Below are positions 1 to 6,481 of a stretch of 41,827 nt of DNA, in pieces. The notes under the pieces were generated by a model that was not told the origin of the DNA, ran no database searches, and worked only from the letters and a program-made list of their open reading frames with translations. The translations under genes were made by a program, and so were the position numbers. Each line of letters starts with the position of its first letter. The stretch's first letter is position 1. This DNA comes from Desulfovibrio sp. (GTDB taxonomy: Bacteria > Desulfobacterota > Desulfovibrionia > Desulfovibrionales > Desulfovibrionaceae), in the NCBI GenBank assembly GCA_017396005.1, contig JAFQNG010000072.1, positions 1 through 41,827 of the forward strand. Reading direction: 5' to 3'.

Positions 1-24
1 ATCATCTGTAAAAGTGAAATTACC

Positions 25-417
25 ATGAAAAACATGTATCAAGTCAAACAGGTCATAGTTGTTCGGAAAGATCTTAACATGCGGAAGGGGAAGCTTGCCG
101 CACAGGTAGCACATGCTTCGAATGGTTTTCTGATCGAACTGCTCGAATCGCGAAAAAATGCCCTGCCAGAAACCAGAGAAAAGCTATACCATGACTGGGT
201 TTCGACGGGTCACACCAAGGTCGTTGTCTCCTGTGACTCTGAAAAAGAACTGCAGGAGCTCATCAAATTATCCATGGATTCTTTTATCCCCTGCTATCCT
301 GTCACTGACTTTGGCCTGACGGAATTCCATGGAGTACATACCCTGACATGCGCCGCCTTTGGTCCATGGAAAAGGGAAGAGCTGGACAGGCTGACTGGAC
401 ATCTGAAGTTGATATAA
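25..417 (+). CDS. pth2: Peptidyl-tRNA hydrolase, Pth2 family
   Basis: Predicted cytosolic enzyme of the Pth2 (archaeal/eukaryotic-type) family, which hydrolyses the ester bond of peptidyl-tRNA and recycles the tRNA. The 130-residue protein has the usual Pth2 length. It shows the family's N-terminal signature: K21-G22-K23 followed by AQVAHA (residues 26-31), where the lysine and histidine are conserved active-site residues. The 3' half keeps the family-like segment TDFGLTEFHGVHT. Bacteria normally rely on the unrelated Pth1, so this copy is probably additional; it lies beside an integrase at the edge of an integrated element, which suggests it is cargo. The start is uncertain: no clear Shine-Dalgarno is visible before the first ATG, and the ATG at residue 4 is an alternative. 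Family assignment is strong; the biological role in this context is inference. Confidence 0.88.
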   Translation: MKNMYQVKQVIVVRKDLNMRKGKLAAQVAHASNGFLIELLESRKNALPETREKLYHDWVSTGHTKVVVSCDSEKELQELIKLSMDSFIPCYPVTDFGLTEFHGVHTLTCAAFGPWKREELDRLTGHLKLI

Positions 418-583
418 TCAGGTCTGAAAGCAGGTTCCTGGCAGCCTGCTCTGATCGATACCGATCGGATGCAATTTTTCAGATTGCGAATGCATGCCAG
501 GTGTTTTTCCATAATTTGAAGCGGCGCAATCAAAATATCTGAAAACGCCGCTCCCCTGAATGATGTATCGACCGTATCGTCCT

Positions 584-616
584 GAGCAATCCCACATTTC
601 CGATCAGGAATTGCTC
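584..616. terminator. Inverted repeat between pth2 and int (possible terminator)
   Basis: Arms GAGCAATCCC and GGAATTGCTC pair with one mismatch around a 14-nt loop, just past the integrase stop codon. There is no uridine tract directly after it on the minus strand; on the plus strand a T-run begins about 11 nt later. It may end either convergent gene. The rest of 418-622 holds no gene that I can support, only a weaker 7-bp inverted repeat (AGCGGCG at 520-526 with CGCCGCT at 546-552). Confidence 0.35.
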
Positions 617-622
617 TACTGC

Positions 623-1909
623 TTATTTTTTATCATACCGTGCTTTTTCACGTAATATATCCAGATAATCAGCATAATGTTGCATCATATCACGCCTTTT
701 ATCAAGATATGAACGTGTATTGATTTTGTTATAGGCAAGCTTTACCTTGTTTGGCTCTATATGAGCAAGCTGATGTTCAATATATTCTCCTGAATATTGT
801 AAATTCTGGTAAAGAGTTGTTGATGCTAATCCACGAAATGCATGTGTTACAAAACTCTCTCCCTCATTTCTCGTGCTTTTATATCCTAGTCTGCGTAATA
901 CTTGAATAAGTGCATTTGTCGTAATAGGTTTATCGGATCTATTCTGTGAAGGGAAAACATATCTGTTGCCCGAAGAAAAAGGATGCATTTCGCGTAACAG
1001 TGTAACAGCCTGATGAGAGAGTGGAACAAGATGTTCTCGTCGTGATTTCATACGGGCTGCAGGAATAAGCCATTCAGATTTGTTCAAGTCGATTTCTGCC
1101 CACTCCGCTCCACACAGTTCAGAGGCCCGCAAAAAAACATAGGGAGCAAGACGCACGGCAACGCTTGTCGACCGTGACCAGCGATACTTTGACTCTTCAA
1201 GGGCATACAGCAATTTTCCTGCCTGATCCTCTGACATCCCCTGATAAAAATGTCGCTTTTCGACAGGGTTGGGAAGAGAACGTCTGTATTTGGAGATTTT
1301 GGCAGGCATGGTCGAGTTCTGAAGCATGTCCATCATATCGGCATGTTCGAGGACATTTCGCACCAGATCGCAGGCTCGACGTGCCGTTTCATACTTGCCG
1401 GCCTTGACAAGCGGCATAATGGCATAGTCGATATCAGCAATGGTAATAGCTGAAACATCCTTGTTACCCAATGCATGGTAAAGATGGCCTTGCAGACGTT
1501 CTCGCTGGCGTTTCAGATGTCCTGGTACCCATGACAACTCCATTTTATCAAGCCAGGATTCAGCCACGGAAATAAAGGTATTTTCGGATTGCCCCTGCCT
1601 TGCCTGAGCAGCCTTGATTCTCTGCCGTTCTGCATTGACCTGTGAAAGTCTTACACCATCCTTGGCCGTAGTCTTTGCTTCCTCTGCAAGAGCTATGGCC
1701 TTGATCAGGGAAATCTCAGGATAGTCGCCAAGTTTGGAGCGCTGACGCTTGCCTTCGGCATCATAATACCGAAGATACCATGATTTTACGGTCTTGCCAC
1801 TGCGGTTGACCGTAACCTGGAGAAAAAGGCCACTGCCGATGATGAATTTTTGCGTATTTCCGGGAATTCCTTCGAGCTTGCGAAGTTTTGCATCAGTCAT
1901 TTTTTCCAT
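623..1909 (-). CDS. int: Tyrosine recombinase / integrase, P4-like (DUF4102 N-terminus)
   Basis: Site-specific recombinase that integrates and excises a mobile element. The 428-residue protein has a P4-type N-terminal arm-binding domain (about 1-95, with the typical KSWYLRY and KLGDYPEISL segments), a core-binding SAM-like region (about 110-205) and a C-terminal catalytic domain. The catalytic set is visible: R261 (FLRASELCGAEW), H356-x-x-R359 (THAFRG), H383 and the nucleophile Y393 (LAYNK). The ATG at 1909 is chosen because AGGAGG lies 5 nt upstream; a longer reading from a TTG at 1936 would cross that site. The gene reads away from the tRNA gene at 2115-2191, with a repeat-rich region between them. 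This is the usual arrangement for elements inserted into a tRNA gene. The 3' half is clearly more AT-rich than the core genes to the right. All catalytic residues are present, so it is probably functional. Confidence 0.95.
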   Translation of the reverse strand: MEKMTDAKLRKLEGIPGNTQKFIIGSGLFLQVTVNRSGKTVKSWYLRYYDAEGKRQRSKLGDYPEISLIKAIALAEEAKTTAKDGVRLSQVNAERQRIKAAQARQGQSENTFISVAESWLDKMELSWVPGHLKRQRERLQGHLYHALGNKDVSAITIADIDYAIMPLVKAGKYETARRACDLVRNVLEHADMMDMLQNSTMPAKISKYRRSLPNPVEKRHFYQGMSEDQAGKLLYALEESKYRWSRSTSVAVRLAPYVFLRASELCGAEWAEIDLNKSEWLIPAARMKSRREHLVPLSHQAVTLLREMHPFSSGNRYVFPSQNRSDKPITTNALIQVLRRLGYKSTRNEGESFVTHAFRGLASTTLYQNLQYSGEYIEHQLAHIEPNKVKLAYNKINTRSYLDKRRDMMQHYADYLDILREKARYDKK

Positions 1910-1939
1910 CTGTTCCTCCTGCTGACAGGGGTACAATCA

Positions 1940-1990
1940 TGGGTACACAGTTGCGCTCTATGGGTACACAGTTCGCGAACTGTGTACCCA
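1940..1990. repeat. Direct and inverted repeats upstream of int, including a perfect 30-bp palindrome
   Basis: Positions 1961-1990 form a perfect palindrome with 15-bp arms (left arm TGGGTACACAGTTCG). A further direct copy, TGGGTACACAGTT, sits at 1940-1952, exactly 21 bp (two helical turns) before the left arm. The array lies 31 to 81 bp upstream of the int start codon. This is where arm-type integrase sites, an excisionase site or an operator for int would be expected. The repeat structure is read directly from the sequence; the function is inference. Confidence 0.8.
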
Positions 1991-2000
1991 TTTTGGGGTA

Positions 2001-2030
2001 TTTTCCCTGGATTTTGCTGGATTTCCCTGG
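2001..2030. repeat. Three CTGG motifs phased at exactly 10 bp
   Basis: Three 10-mers end in CTGG: TTTTCCCTGG, ATTTTGCTGG and ATTTCCCTGG. They follow each other without gaps, so the motif recurs on one face of the helix. They lie between the int palindrome and the tRNA terminator. A protein-binding or bending role in the att region is possible, but chance in a T/G-rich stretch cannot be excluded. Confidence 0.5.
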
Positions 2031-2052
2031 ACGATCCCCTAAGAGCAGGAAA

Positions 2053-2085
2053 CCCCGAAAGCCTTGATTCTGTAGGCTTCCGGGG
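2053..2085 (-). terminator. Terminator downstream of tRNA-Met
   Basis: The arms CCCCGAAAGCC (2053-2063) and GGCTTCCGGGG (2075-2085) form an 11-bp stem with one mismatch and an 11-nt loop. On the minus strand the stem is followed by TTTCC, a short U-tract. It lies about 30 nt past the 3' end of the tRNA gene and would stop its transcript before the integrase region. Confidence 0.65.
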
Positions 2086-2114
2086 CTATCTCAGTCCTTC
2101 TCGGACATGTGTAC

Positions 2115-2191
2115 TGGTAGCAAGGGAGGGATTTGAACCCCCGACACTGCGGGTATGAACCGCATGCTCTGACCAACTGAGCTACCTTGCC
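2115..2191 (-). tRNA. tRNA-Met (anticodon CAU)
   Basis: A complete 77-nt cloverleaf with encoded CCA. The acceptor stem is GGCAAGG/CCTTGCT, the D-stem GCTC/GAGC, the anticodon stem TGCGG/CCGCA with loop TTCATAC (anticodon CAT), and the T-arm has the loop TTCAAAT. It is not an initiator: the first pair is G-U rather than the C1xA72 mismatch, and the anticodon stem lacks the three G-C pairs. It reads as elongator Met; a tRNA-Ile2 read with lysidine is the alternative. Its 3' end faces the integrase gene, so it is a likely attachment target. Confidence 0.95.
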
Positions 2192-2217
2192 AAATATCGC
2201 CACATGGCGCGTTGGTT

Positions 2218-2246
2218 TATATATAAACTTTTTTTCTTCTTGGCAA
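2218..2246 (-). promoter_or_regulatory. Sigma-70-type promoter of the tRNA gene
   Basis: On the minus strand there is TTGCCA (2246-2241), a 17-bp spacer, then TATATA (2223-2218). The expected start point is near 2211, about 20 nt before the tRNA 5' end. Both hexamers match consensus well and the spacing is ideal. The -35 box is only 9 bp past the uppP stop codon. Confidence 0.72.
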
Positions 2247-2254
2247 GCATTTTT

Positions 2255-3052
2255 TCAGAAAACCATAAAATAGTATACCAAGGGGGCCAGTAAAAGCCGA
2301 TAGACGGCAAACGGCACAAGGGTCATGCGTCCAACAAGGGTCACAAAAACTTTCACAGCCAAAAGTGCGGCAATGAAAGAACCGACCATACCTACTGCGA
2401 AAAAGGGGATATCCGCAGCGCTGAACAGGTGCCAGCTTTTCAGCAGGTCATAGCCAGTAGCTGCAATCATGATGGGCACTGCTGCGATGAAGGAATACTC
2501 AGCTGCCAGAGGGCGCCCTGCTCCAAGGATCATCCCCCCCATGATGGTCGCAGCTGATCGCGAAAAGCCCGGCCAGAGAGCCAGGCACTGAAAACACCCG
2601 ATGCCAAGGGCAAGGCGCGGCGAGATATCGTCAAGGCATCTGTAACGGATATGAAAAGCTTTCCGCTCTACGCCTATCATACAGACAGCCCCTGCGACCA
2701 GAGCAATGAGCACTGTGGAAGGACGAAAAAGATATTCCTTGATCTGCCCATGGAACAAAAGACCCACTAGGCTTGCAGGCAAAGAGGTCAGGATAAGCAG
2801 GCCAATTCCCCGTAAGCCGGAAAAAGCCATATCTTCTCTTGGGAAGAGCAATCCCCAGAATCGCTGCCAGTACAGAACAACCACCGCGAGGATGGCCCCC
2901 AGCTGTATGACCACCTGAAATGTGGCCGCTTTTTCTCCTGAAAAGCCCAGCAGATCTCCGACCAAAATCAGATGCCCGGAAGAAGATACCGGTAAAAATT
3001 CCGTCAAACCTTCCACAATACTCAGAATAAAAGCTGTAAACAGATTGTCCAT
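2255..3052 (-). CDS. uppP: Undecaprenyl-diphosphatase UppP (BacA)
   Basis: Integral membrane enzyme that dephosphorylates undecaprenyl diphosphate to the monophosphate, recycling the lipid carrier for peptidoglycan and other envelope polymers; overproduction is linked to bacitracin resistance. The 265-residue length is typical. Both family signatures are visible: residues 14-27 (EGLTEFLPVSSSGH) and the PGFSRSAAT segment at about 161-169, with the conserved arginine at 165. Here an alanine replaces the more usual glycine after SRS. Several hydrophobic stretches indicate about eight membrane segments. It is transcribed away from the small gene at 3127, so the 74 bp between them must hold divergent promoters. 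The ATG has only a weak ribosome site (AGAG). Confidence 0.96.
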   Translation of the reverse strand: MDNLFTAFILSIVEGLTEFLPVSSSGHLILVGDLLGFSGEKAATFQVVIQLGAILAVVVLYWQRFWGLLFPREDMAFSGLRGIGLLILTSLPASLVGLLFHGQIKEYLFRPSTVLIALVAGAVCMIGVERKAFHIRYRCLDDISPRLALGIGCFQCLALWPGFSRSAATIMGGMILGAGRPLAAEYSFIAAVPIMIAATGYDLLKSWHLFSAADIPFFAVGMVGSFIAALLAVKVFVTLVGRMTLVPFAVYRLLLAPLVYYFMVF

Positions 3053-3126
3053 GTATGTCTCTGGTCGATACGCTCTGTTGCCAAAACGTCCGACCCGGTC
3101 TATAGAGTCAAAAAAAAGGAGAGCCT

Positions 3127-3312
3127 ATGTCCAGCCTGATTCCACAGGGAGAACTTGTTCGCAAGGCCGCAGCCTATATCAATGAAGAACGTACCGCCAA
3201 CCCACAAAAAAGCTTGGCTGCTCTCCTGGATGAGGCAGGCATGCGCTTCAATCTCACCCCTCTGGATGCGCAGGCACTGGAACGCCTTTTCCGGCAGGAC
3301 AAACAGGCCTGA
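3127..3312 (+). CDS. Small conserved-looking protein, function unknown
   Basis: A 61-residue acidic-basic helical protein without a signal peptide, membrane segment or cysteine. The ATG is preceded by AAGGAG at good spacing, which is the main support for it being real, together with its clean placement between the divergent uppP and convergent metG genes (13-bp gap to the metG stop). The sequence reads like a single-domain helical protein (LAALLDEAGMRFNLTPLDA). I recall similar short hypotheticals in Desulfovibrio but cannot name a family. No function is proposed. Confidence 0.75.
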   Translation: MSSLIPQGELVRKAAAYINEERTANPQKSLAALLDEAGMRFNLTPLDAQALERLFRQDKQA

Positions 3313-3325
3313 ACGTCATGATTTG

Positions 3326-5317
3326 TCAGGCTATCTCGCCACCATTGGGCAACGGGGCTGAAACTGTCAGTAGACGCAGAGTCTCTCCGCTTTGCGCTGT
3401 CAGTACCATGCCGTGCGACATAAGCCCGCGTATCTTGCGTGGTGGCAGGTTCAACACAGCGCAAACCTGTCTGCCCACGATCTCTTCCGGCGCAAAGTGC
3501 TCTGCCAGACCGGAAAGTATCTGACGCAGCTTCCCTTCGCCAAAATCAATTTCCAGCCGAAGGATGCGGTCGGCATTGGGATGTTTTTCAGCTGTAACGA
3601 CTGTACCCACTCGTAGGTCTAGAGCCTTAAAATGCTCAAAATCGATCGGGGGGGGAACGGTATCTGGCTGTTCTTTTTGTTCTGGAGCAGGAGTATCAGA
3701 GAGGCTGCTGCTCTGCTTCCTGGACTTGTCTTTTTCTTTTTTAGGCCTGGCGGCATCGGCCGCAACATCCTTATCCTTTTTCTCAATACGGGGAAAAAGA
3801 TTGGAGGTTGCAGCGATCTTCAGGCCTGGTTCCAAGCCGGCAAAGTCATCCATCTCGACTTCCAGTGCCGGTACAGGAGGCATCCCGTCAGAAACAGACT
3901 GCCCCAGCTGTTCCAGCATACGCACGGATACTTCGGGCATGACAGGCCAAAGACAGATCGCCACCTTGCGCATGGCAGTCAGAAGTACATGGATGACTGT
4001 GGCAAGACGCTCCATATTTCCCTGCTTATAGAGCGTCCACGGGGCCTGACTGTCCACATACTTATTCAGGGCCCGCACCAGTTCCCAAAGGGACTCCAGG
4101 GCCTGAGCGAACTGCACATGGCTGAAAAGCTGCGCATAATTGCGCATGGCCACAGCACACAGCTCACAGATGGCTGTATCATCTTTGTCAAAAGCAGCCC
4201 CCTGTGGCACAAGACTGCCGAAATATTTTGCCGTCATGGCGAGTACCCGGCTGAAAAGATTGCCAAGATCATTGGCAAGATCAGCGTTTATTCGCCCTAC
4301 AAGGGATTCCTCACTGAAACTTGCATCAGCGCCGAAGTGCATTTCACGCAAAAGAAAATACCTGAAAGCATCCAGCCCATACGATTGCCCCATCTGCAAC
4401 GGGTCAACGACATTGCCCAAGGATTTTGACATCTTGGTGTCACGCACAAGCCAGTAACCGTGTACATTGAGATGACTGTACAGGGGAAGACCGGCAGCTT
4501 TGAGCATGGTAGGCCAGAATACAGCATGCGGTTTCAGAATATCCTTGGCCACAAGGTGCTCACCCGGCCAAAACTGTAAGTACTCCTCACCATTTGGCCA
4601 GCCCAGTGCACTGATATAGTTAAGTAGAGCATCAAACCAGACGTAACAGACATAGTCGCTGTCAAAGGGCAGCTCAATACCCCAGGTCAAACGTGATTTA
4701 GGACGAGAAATACAAAGATCTTCCAGCCCCCCTGACTCCAGCATGGCCAGAACTTCATTACGATATCTCTCCGGCCGGATGAAATCAGGATTGGCCTGTA
4801 TGTGCTCCCGCAGCCAGGGCAGATATTTGGACATACGGAAAAAATAGTTCTTTTCACTGATGAATTCCGGCCTGGTCAGATGCTGAGGGCAGAGACCGTT
4901 CTCCAGCTCCTTTTCAGTATAGAAGCGCTCACAGCCGTAGCAGTAGTGGCCGCCAAACTCACCAAAATAGATATCCCCTGCATCATAGACTTTCTGCAAA
5001 AAGGCTTGTACCGTGAGCTTGTGCTCGGCATCTGTCGTACGCACAAAACGATTATTTGCAATCCCCAGACTGAGCCAGAGCGCCTGAAAACGTCCACTGA
5101 TGGTATCTACGAATTCTTGCGGACTCTGACCCTGCTTTTCGGCTGCCTGCACAATCTTGTCGCCGTGTTCGTCTGTTCCGGTCAAAAAAAATGTTGATTT
5201 GCCCATCAGCCTATGAAAACGGGCAAGGCTGTCAGCCACGATAGTGGTATAGGCATGCCCCAAATGCGGATTAGCATTAACATAGTATATCGGTGTAGTG
5301 ATGAAGTAGGATTTCAC
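3326..5317 (-). CDS. metG: Methionyl-tRNA synthetase with C-terminal tRNA-binding domain
   Basis: Class I aminoacyl-tRNA synthetase that charges tRNA-Met with methionine in the cytosol. The 663-residue protein has the ATP-binding HLGH motif (18-21) and KMSKS (295-299). A single zinc knuckle is visible, with C126-x2-C129 and C143-x2-H146. The middle is the helical anticodon-binding domain. A charged linker (about 510-555, rich in K, D, S, P) leads to a C-terminal EMAPII/Trbp111-like tRNA-binding domain (about 565-663, DLRVGTVVTAEKHPNAD). The start is GTG at 5317, supported by GGAG 8 nt upstream. It follows ricT by 42 bp on the same strand and is probably cotranscribed with it. A tRNA-CAU gene lies 1.1 kb away. 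Confidence 0.97.
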   Translation of the reverse strand: MKSYFITTPIYYVNANPHLGHAYTTIVADSLARFHRLMGKSTFFLTGTDEHGDKIVQAAEKQGQSPQEFVDTISGRFQALWLSLGIANNRFVRTTDAEHKLTVQAFLQKVYDAGDIYFGEFGGHYCYGCERFYTEKELENGLCPQHLTRPEFISEKNYFFRMSKYLPWLREHIQANPDFIRPERYRNEVLAMLESGGLEDLCISRPKSRLTWGIELPFDSDYVCYVWFDALLNYISALGWPNGEEYLQFWPGEHLVAKDILKPHAVFWPTMLKAAGLPLYSHLNVHGYWLVRDTKMSKSLGNVVDPLQMGQSYGLDAFRYFLLREMHFGADASFSEESLVGRINADLANDLGNLFSRVLAMTAKYFGSLVPQGAAFDKDDTAICELCAVAMRNYAQLFSHVQFAQALESLWELVRALNKYVDSQAPWTLYKQGNMERLATVIHVLLTAMRKVAICLWPVMPEVSVRMLEQLGQSVSDGMPPVPALEVEMDDFAGLEPGLKIAATSNLFPRIEKKDKDVAADAARPKKEKDKSRKQSSSLSDTPAPEQKEQPDTVPPPIDFEHFKALDLRVGTVVTAEKHPNADRILRLEIDFGEGKLRQILSGLAEHFAPEEIVGRQVCAVLNLPPRKIRGLMSHGMVLTAQSGETLRLLTVSAPLPNGGEIA

Positions 5318-5359
5318 GCAAGTCTCCGCAGGTTGGATGTATGTTCAGAATCTTTCGTT

Positions 5360-6382
5360 TTAATGCGGTTTGCGGCGGCGCTTACGACGGGCCACCATTC
5401 CTTCAGTCTTACTTTTTTCAGTAATGATGGGAGTTACCTCCTGCTCATTTTCCTCAGGTAACAACGCATCAATAAGCGCGGGGTCTTCGATAGCTTCAGG
5501 AGAAACAGAAACTACCAGCAGACCATCAGACTGTCCCGGCTGGCCGGCTGGCTTCTGTGGCCCACTCTGCTGCCCTTCTGGCCGACGCGGAGATAAAGCT
5601 TCCCACTCTTCGAGGCTCAGCTCCTGCTCTTCATTGTTTTCTGTCAGAACTGATAGAGTATTGCGAAACATGTTCGTCCGCAATACCTTCATGCCACCCT
5701 GGCTCGTCTGGTATTTTTTGCCCAGCCGTGGACAGCTGCGATGAAACTGCTCGTAGTTCTCCTGTTCATAGGAGAGACAACAGAGCAGTCGTCCACAAAT
5801 CCCGGAGATCTTGGCCGGATTGAGAAAAAGATTTTGTTCCTTGGCCATACGGATGGTCACGGGCGCAAATTTTCGCAAATAGCGACGGCAGCAGCATACC
5901 ATGCCGCAGTTACCCACAGCACCCACCATCTGTGTTTCATGCCGTACACCGATCTGACGCAGCTCGATACGAGACCGGTATTCCCTCACCAGATCCTTGA
6001 CAAGATCACGAAAATCTATTCTGGCAGGAGCGGTAAAGTAAAAGATGAACTTGCTGCGGTCAAAAAAAACTTCTACATCCACCAGCTTCATATCAAGCCG
6101 GCGCGTACGAATGCACTGACGACAAAAAGCCATGGCTGCCTGCGCAAGGCCTGCGTTTTCCTGACCAATCTTCAGATCTTCAGGACCAGCTTGTCGCAAA
6201 ACAGCAGGTAATGTGTCCACCTCAATGCCGGGCAGCTCGGAAAATGGACCGCTGACGACTTCTGCCAGGCTCTGGCCCTGTTCTGCCTCAATGAGCACAT
6301 GATCACCCTGTACAAGATTCGACGGCCCGGTGTAATAAGCAGTCTGTCCAAGCAAACGAATTCTGAGACCGAATATGGGCAT
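5360..6382 (-). CDS. ricT: PSP1-domain protein, RicT (YaaT) family
   Basis: A 340-residue member of the PSP1/RicT family. In Bacillus, RicT works with RicA and RicF as an Fe-S-carrying complex that modulates RNase Y-dependent mRNA maturation; the role outside Firmicutes is poorly defined. The diagnostic cysteine-rich core is intact: NCGMVCCCRRYL followed by AKEQNLFLNP and ISGICGRLLCCLSYE. The N-terminal third (about 1-100) is a beta-rich domain, and an additional cysteine pair occurs in CRQCIRTRRL. The C-terminal tail is low-complexity and ends in a run of Arg/Lys, which could bind nucleic acid. It sits directly upstream of metG. No RicA or RicF homologue is visible in the window. The ribosome site is weak (GGTAG). 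Confidence 0.9.
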   Translation of the reverse strand: MPIFGLRIRLLGQTAYYTGPSNLVQGDHVLIEAEQGQSLAEVVSGPFSELPGIEVDTLPAVLRQAGPEDLKIGQENAGLAQAAMAFCRQCIRTRRLDMKLVDVEVFFDRSKFIFYFTAPARIDFRDLVKDLVREYRSRIELRQIGVRHETQMVGAVGNCGMVCCCRRYLRKFAPVTIRMAKEQNLFLNPAKISGICGRLLCCLSYEQENYEQFHRSCPRLGKKYQTSQGGMKVLRTNMFRNTLSVLTENNEEQELSLEEWEALSPRRPEGQQSGPQKPAGQPGQSDGLLVVSVSPEAIEDPALIDALLPEENEQEVTPIITEKSKTEGMVARRKRRRKPH

Positions 6383-6481
6383 ATATTCTACCGAGTTTAA
6401 GTGTCCCTAACAATACGACCAAGGTTTTTCGGCCATAAAGGGCCCTCTGTCAACAGCCAAAAACTACGCATAGCTGCCAGC

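Noticed and set aside
294-542. Two short reading frames on opposite strands around the pth2 stop
   Set aside because: Both overlap pth2 or its 3' flank, lack ribosome sites and resemble no family.
2001-2030. Short regular repeats as a CRISPR array
   Set aside because: The 10-bp units have no spacers and no cas genes are near; they are reported as phased motifs instead.
3632-4429. 265-residue plus-strand reading frame inside metG
   Set aside because: Antisense to the conserved MetRS core; no recognisable domain.
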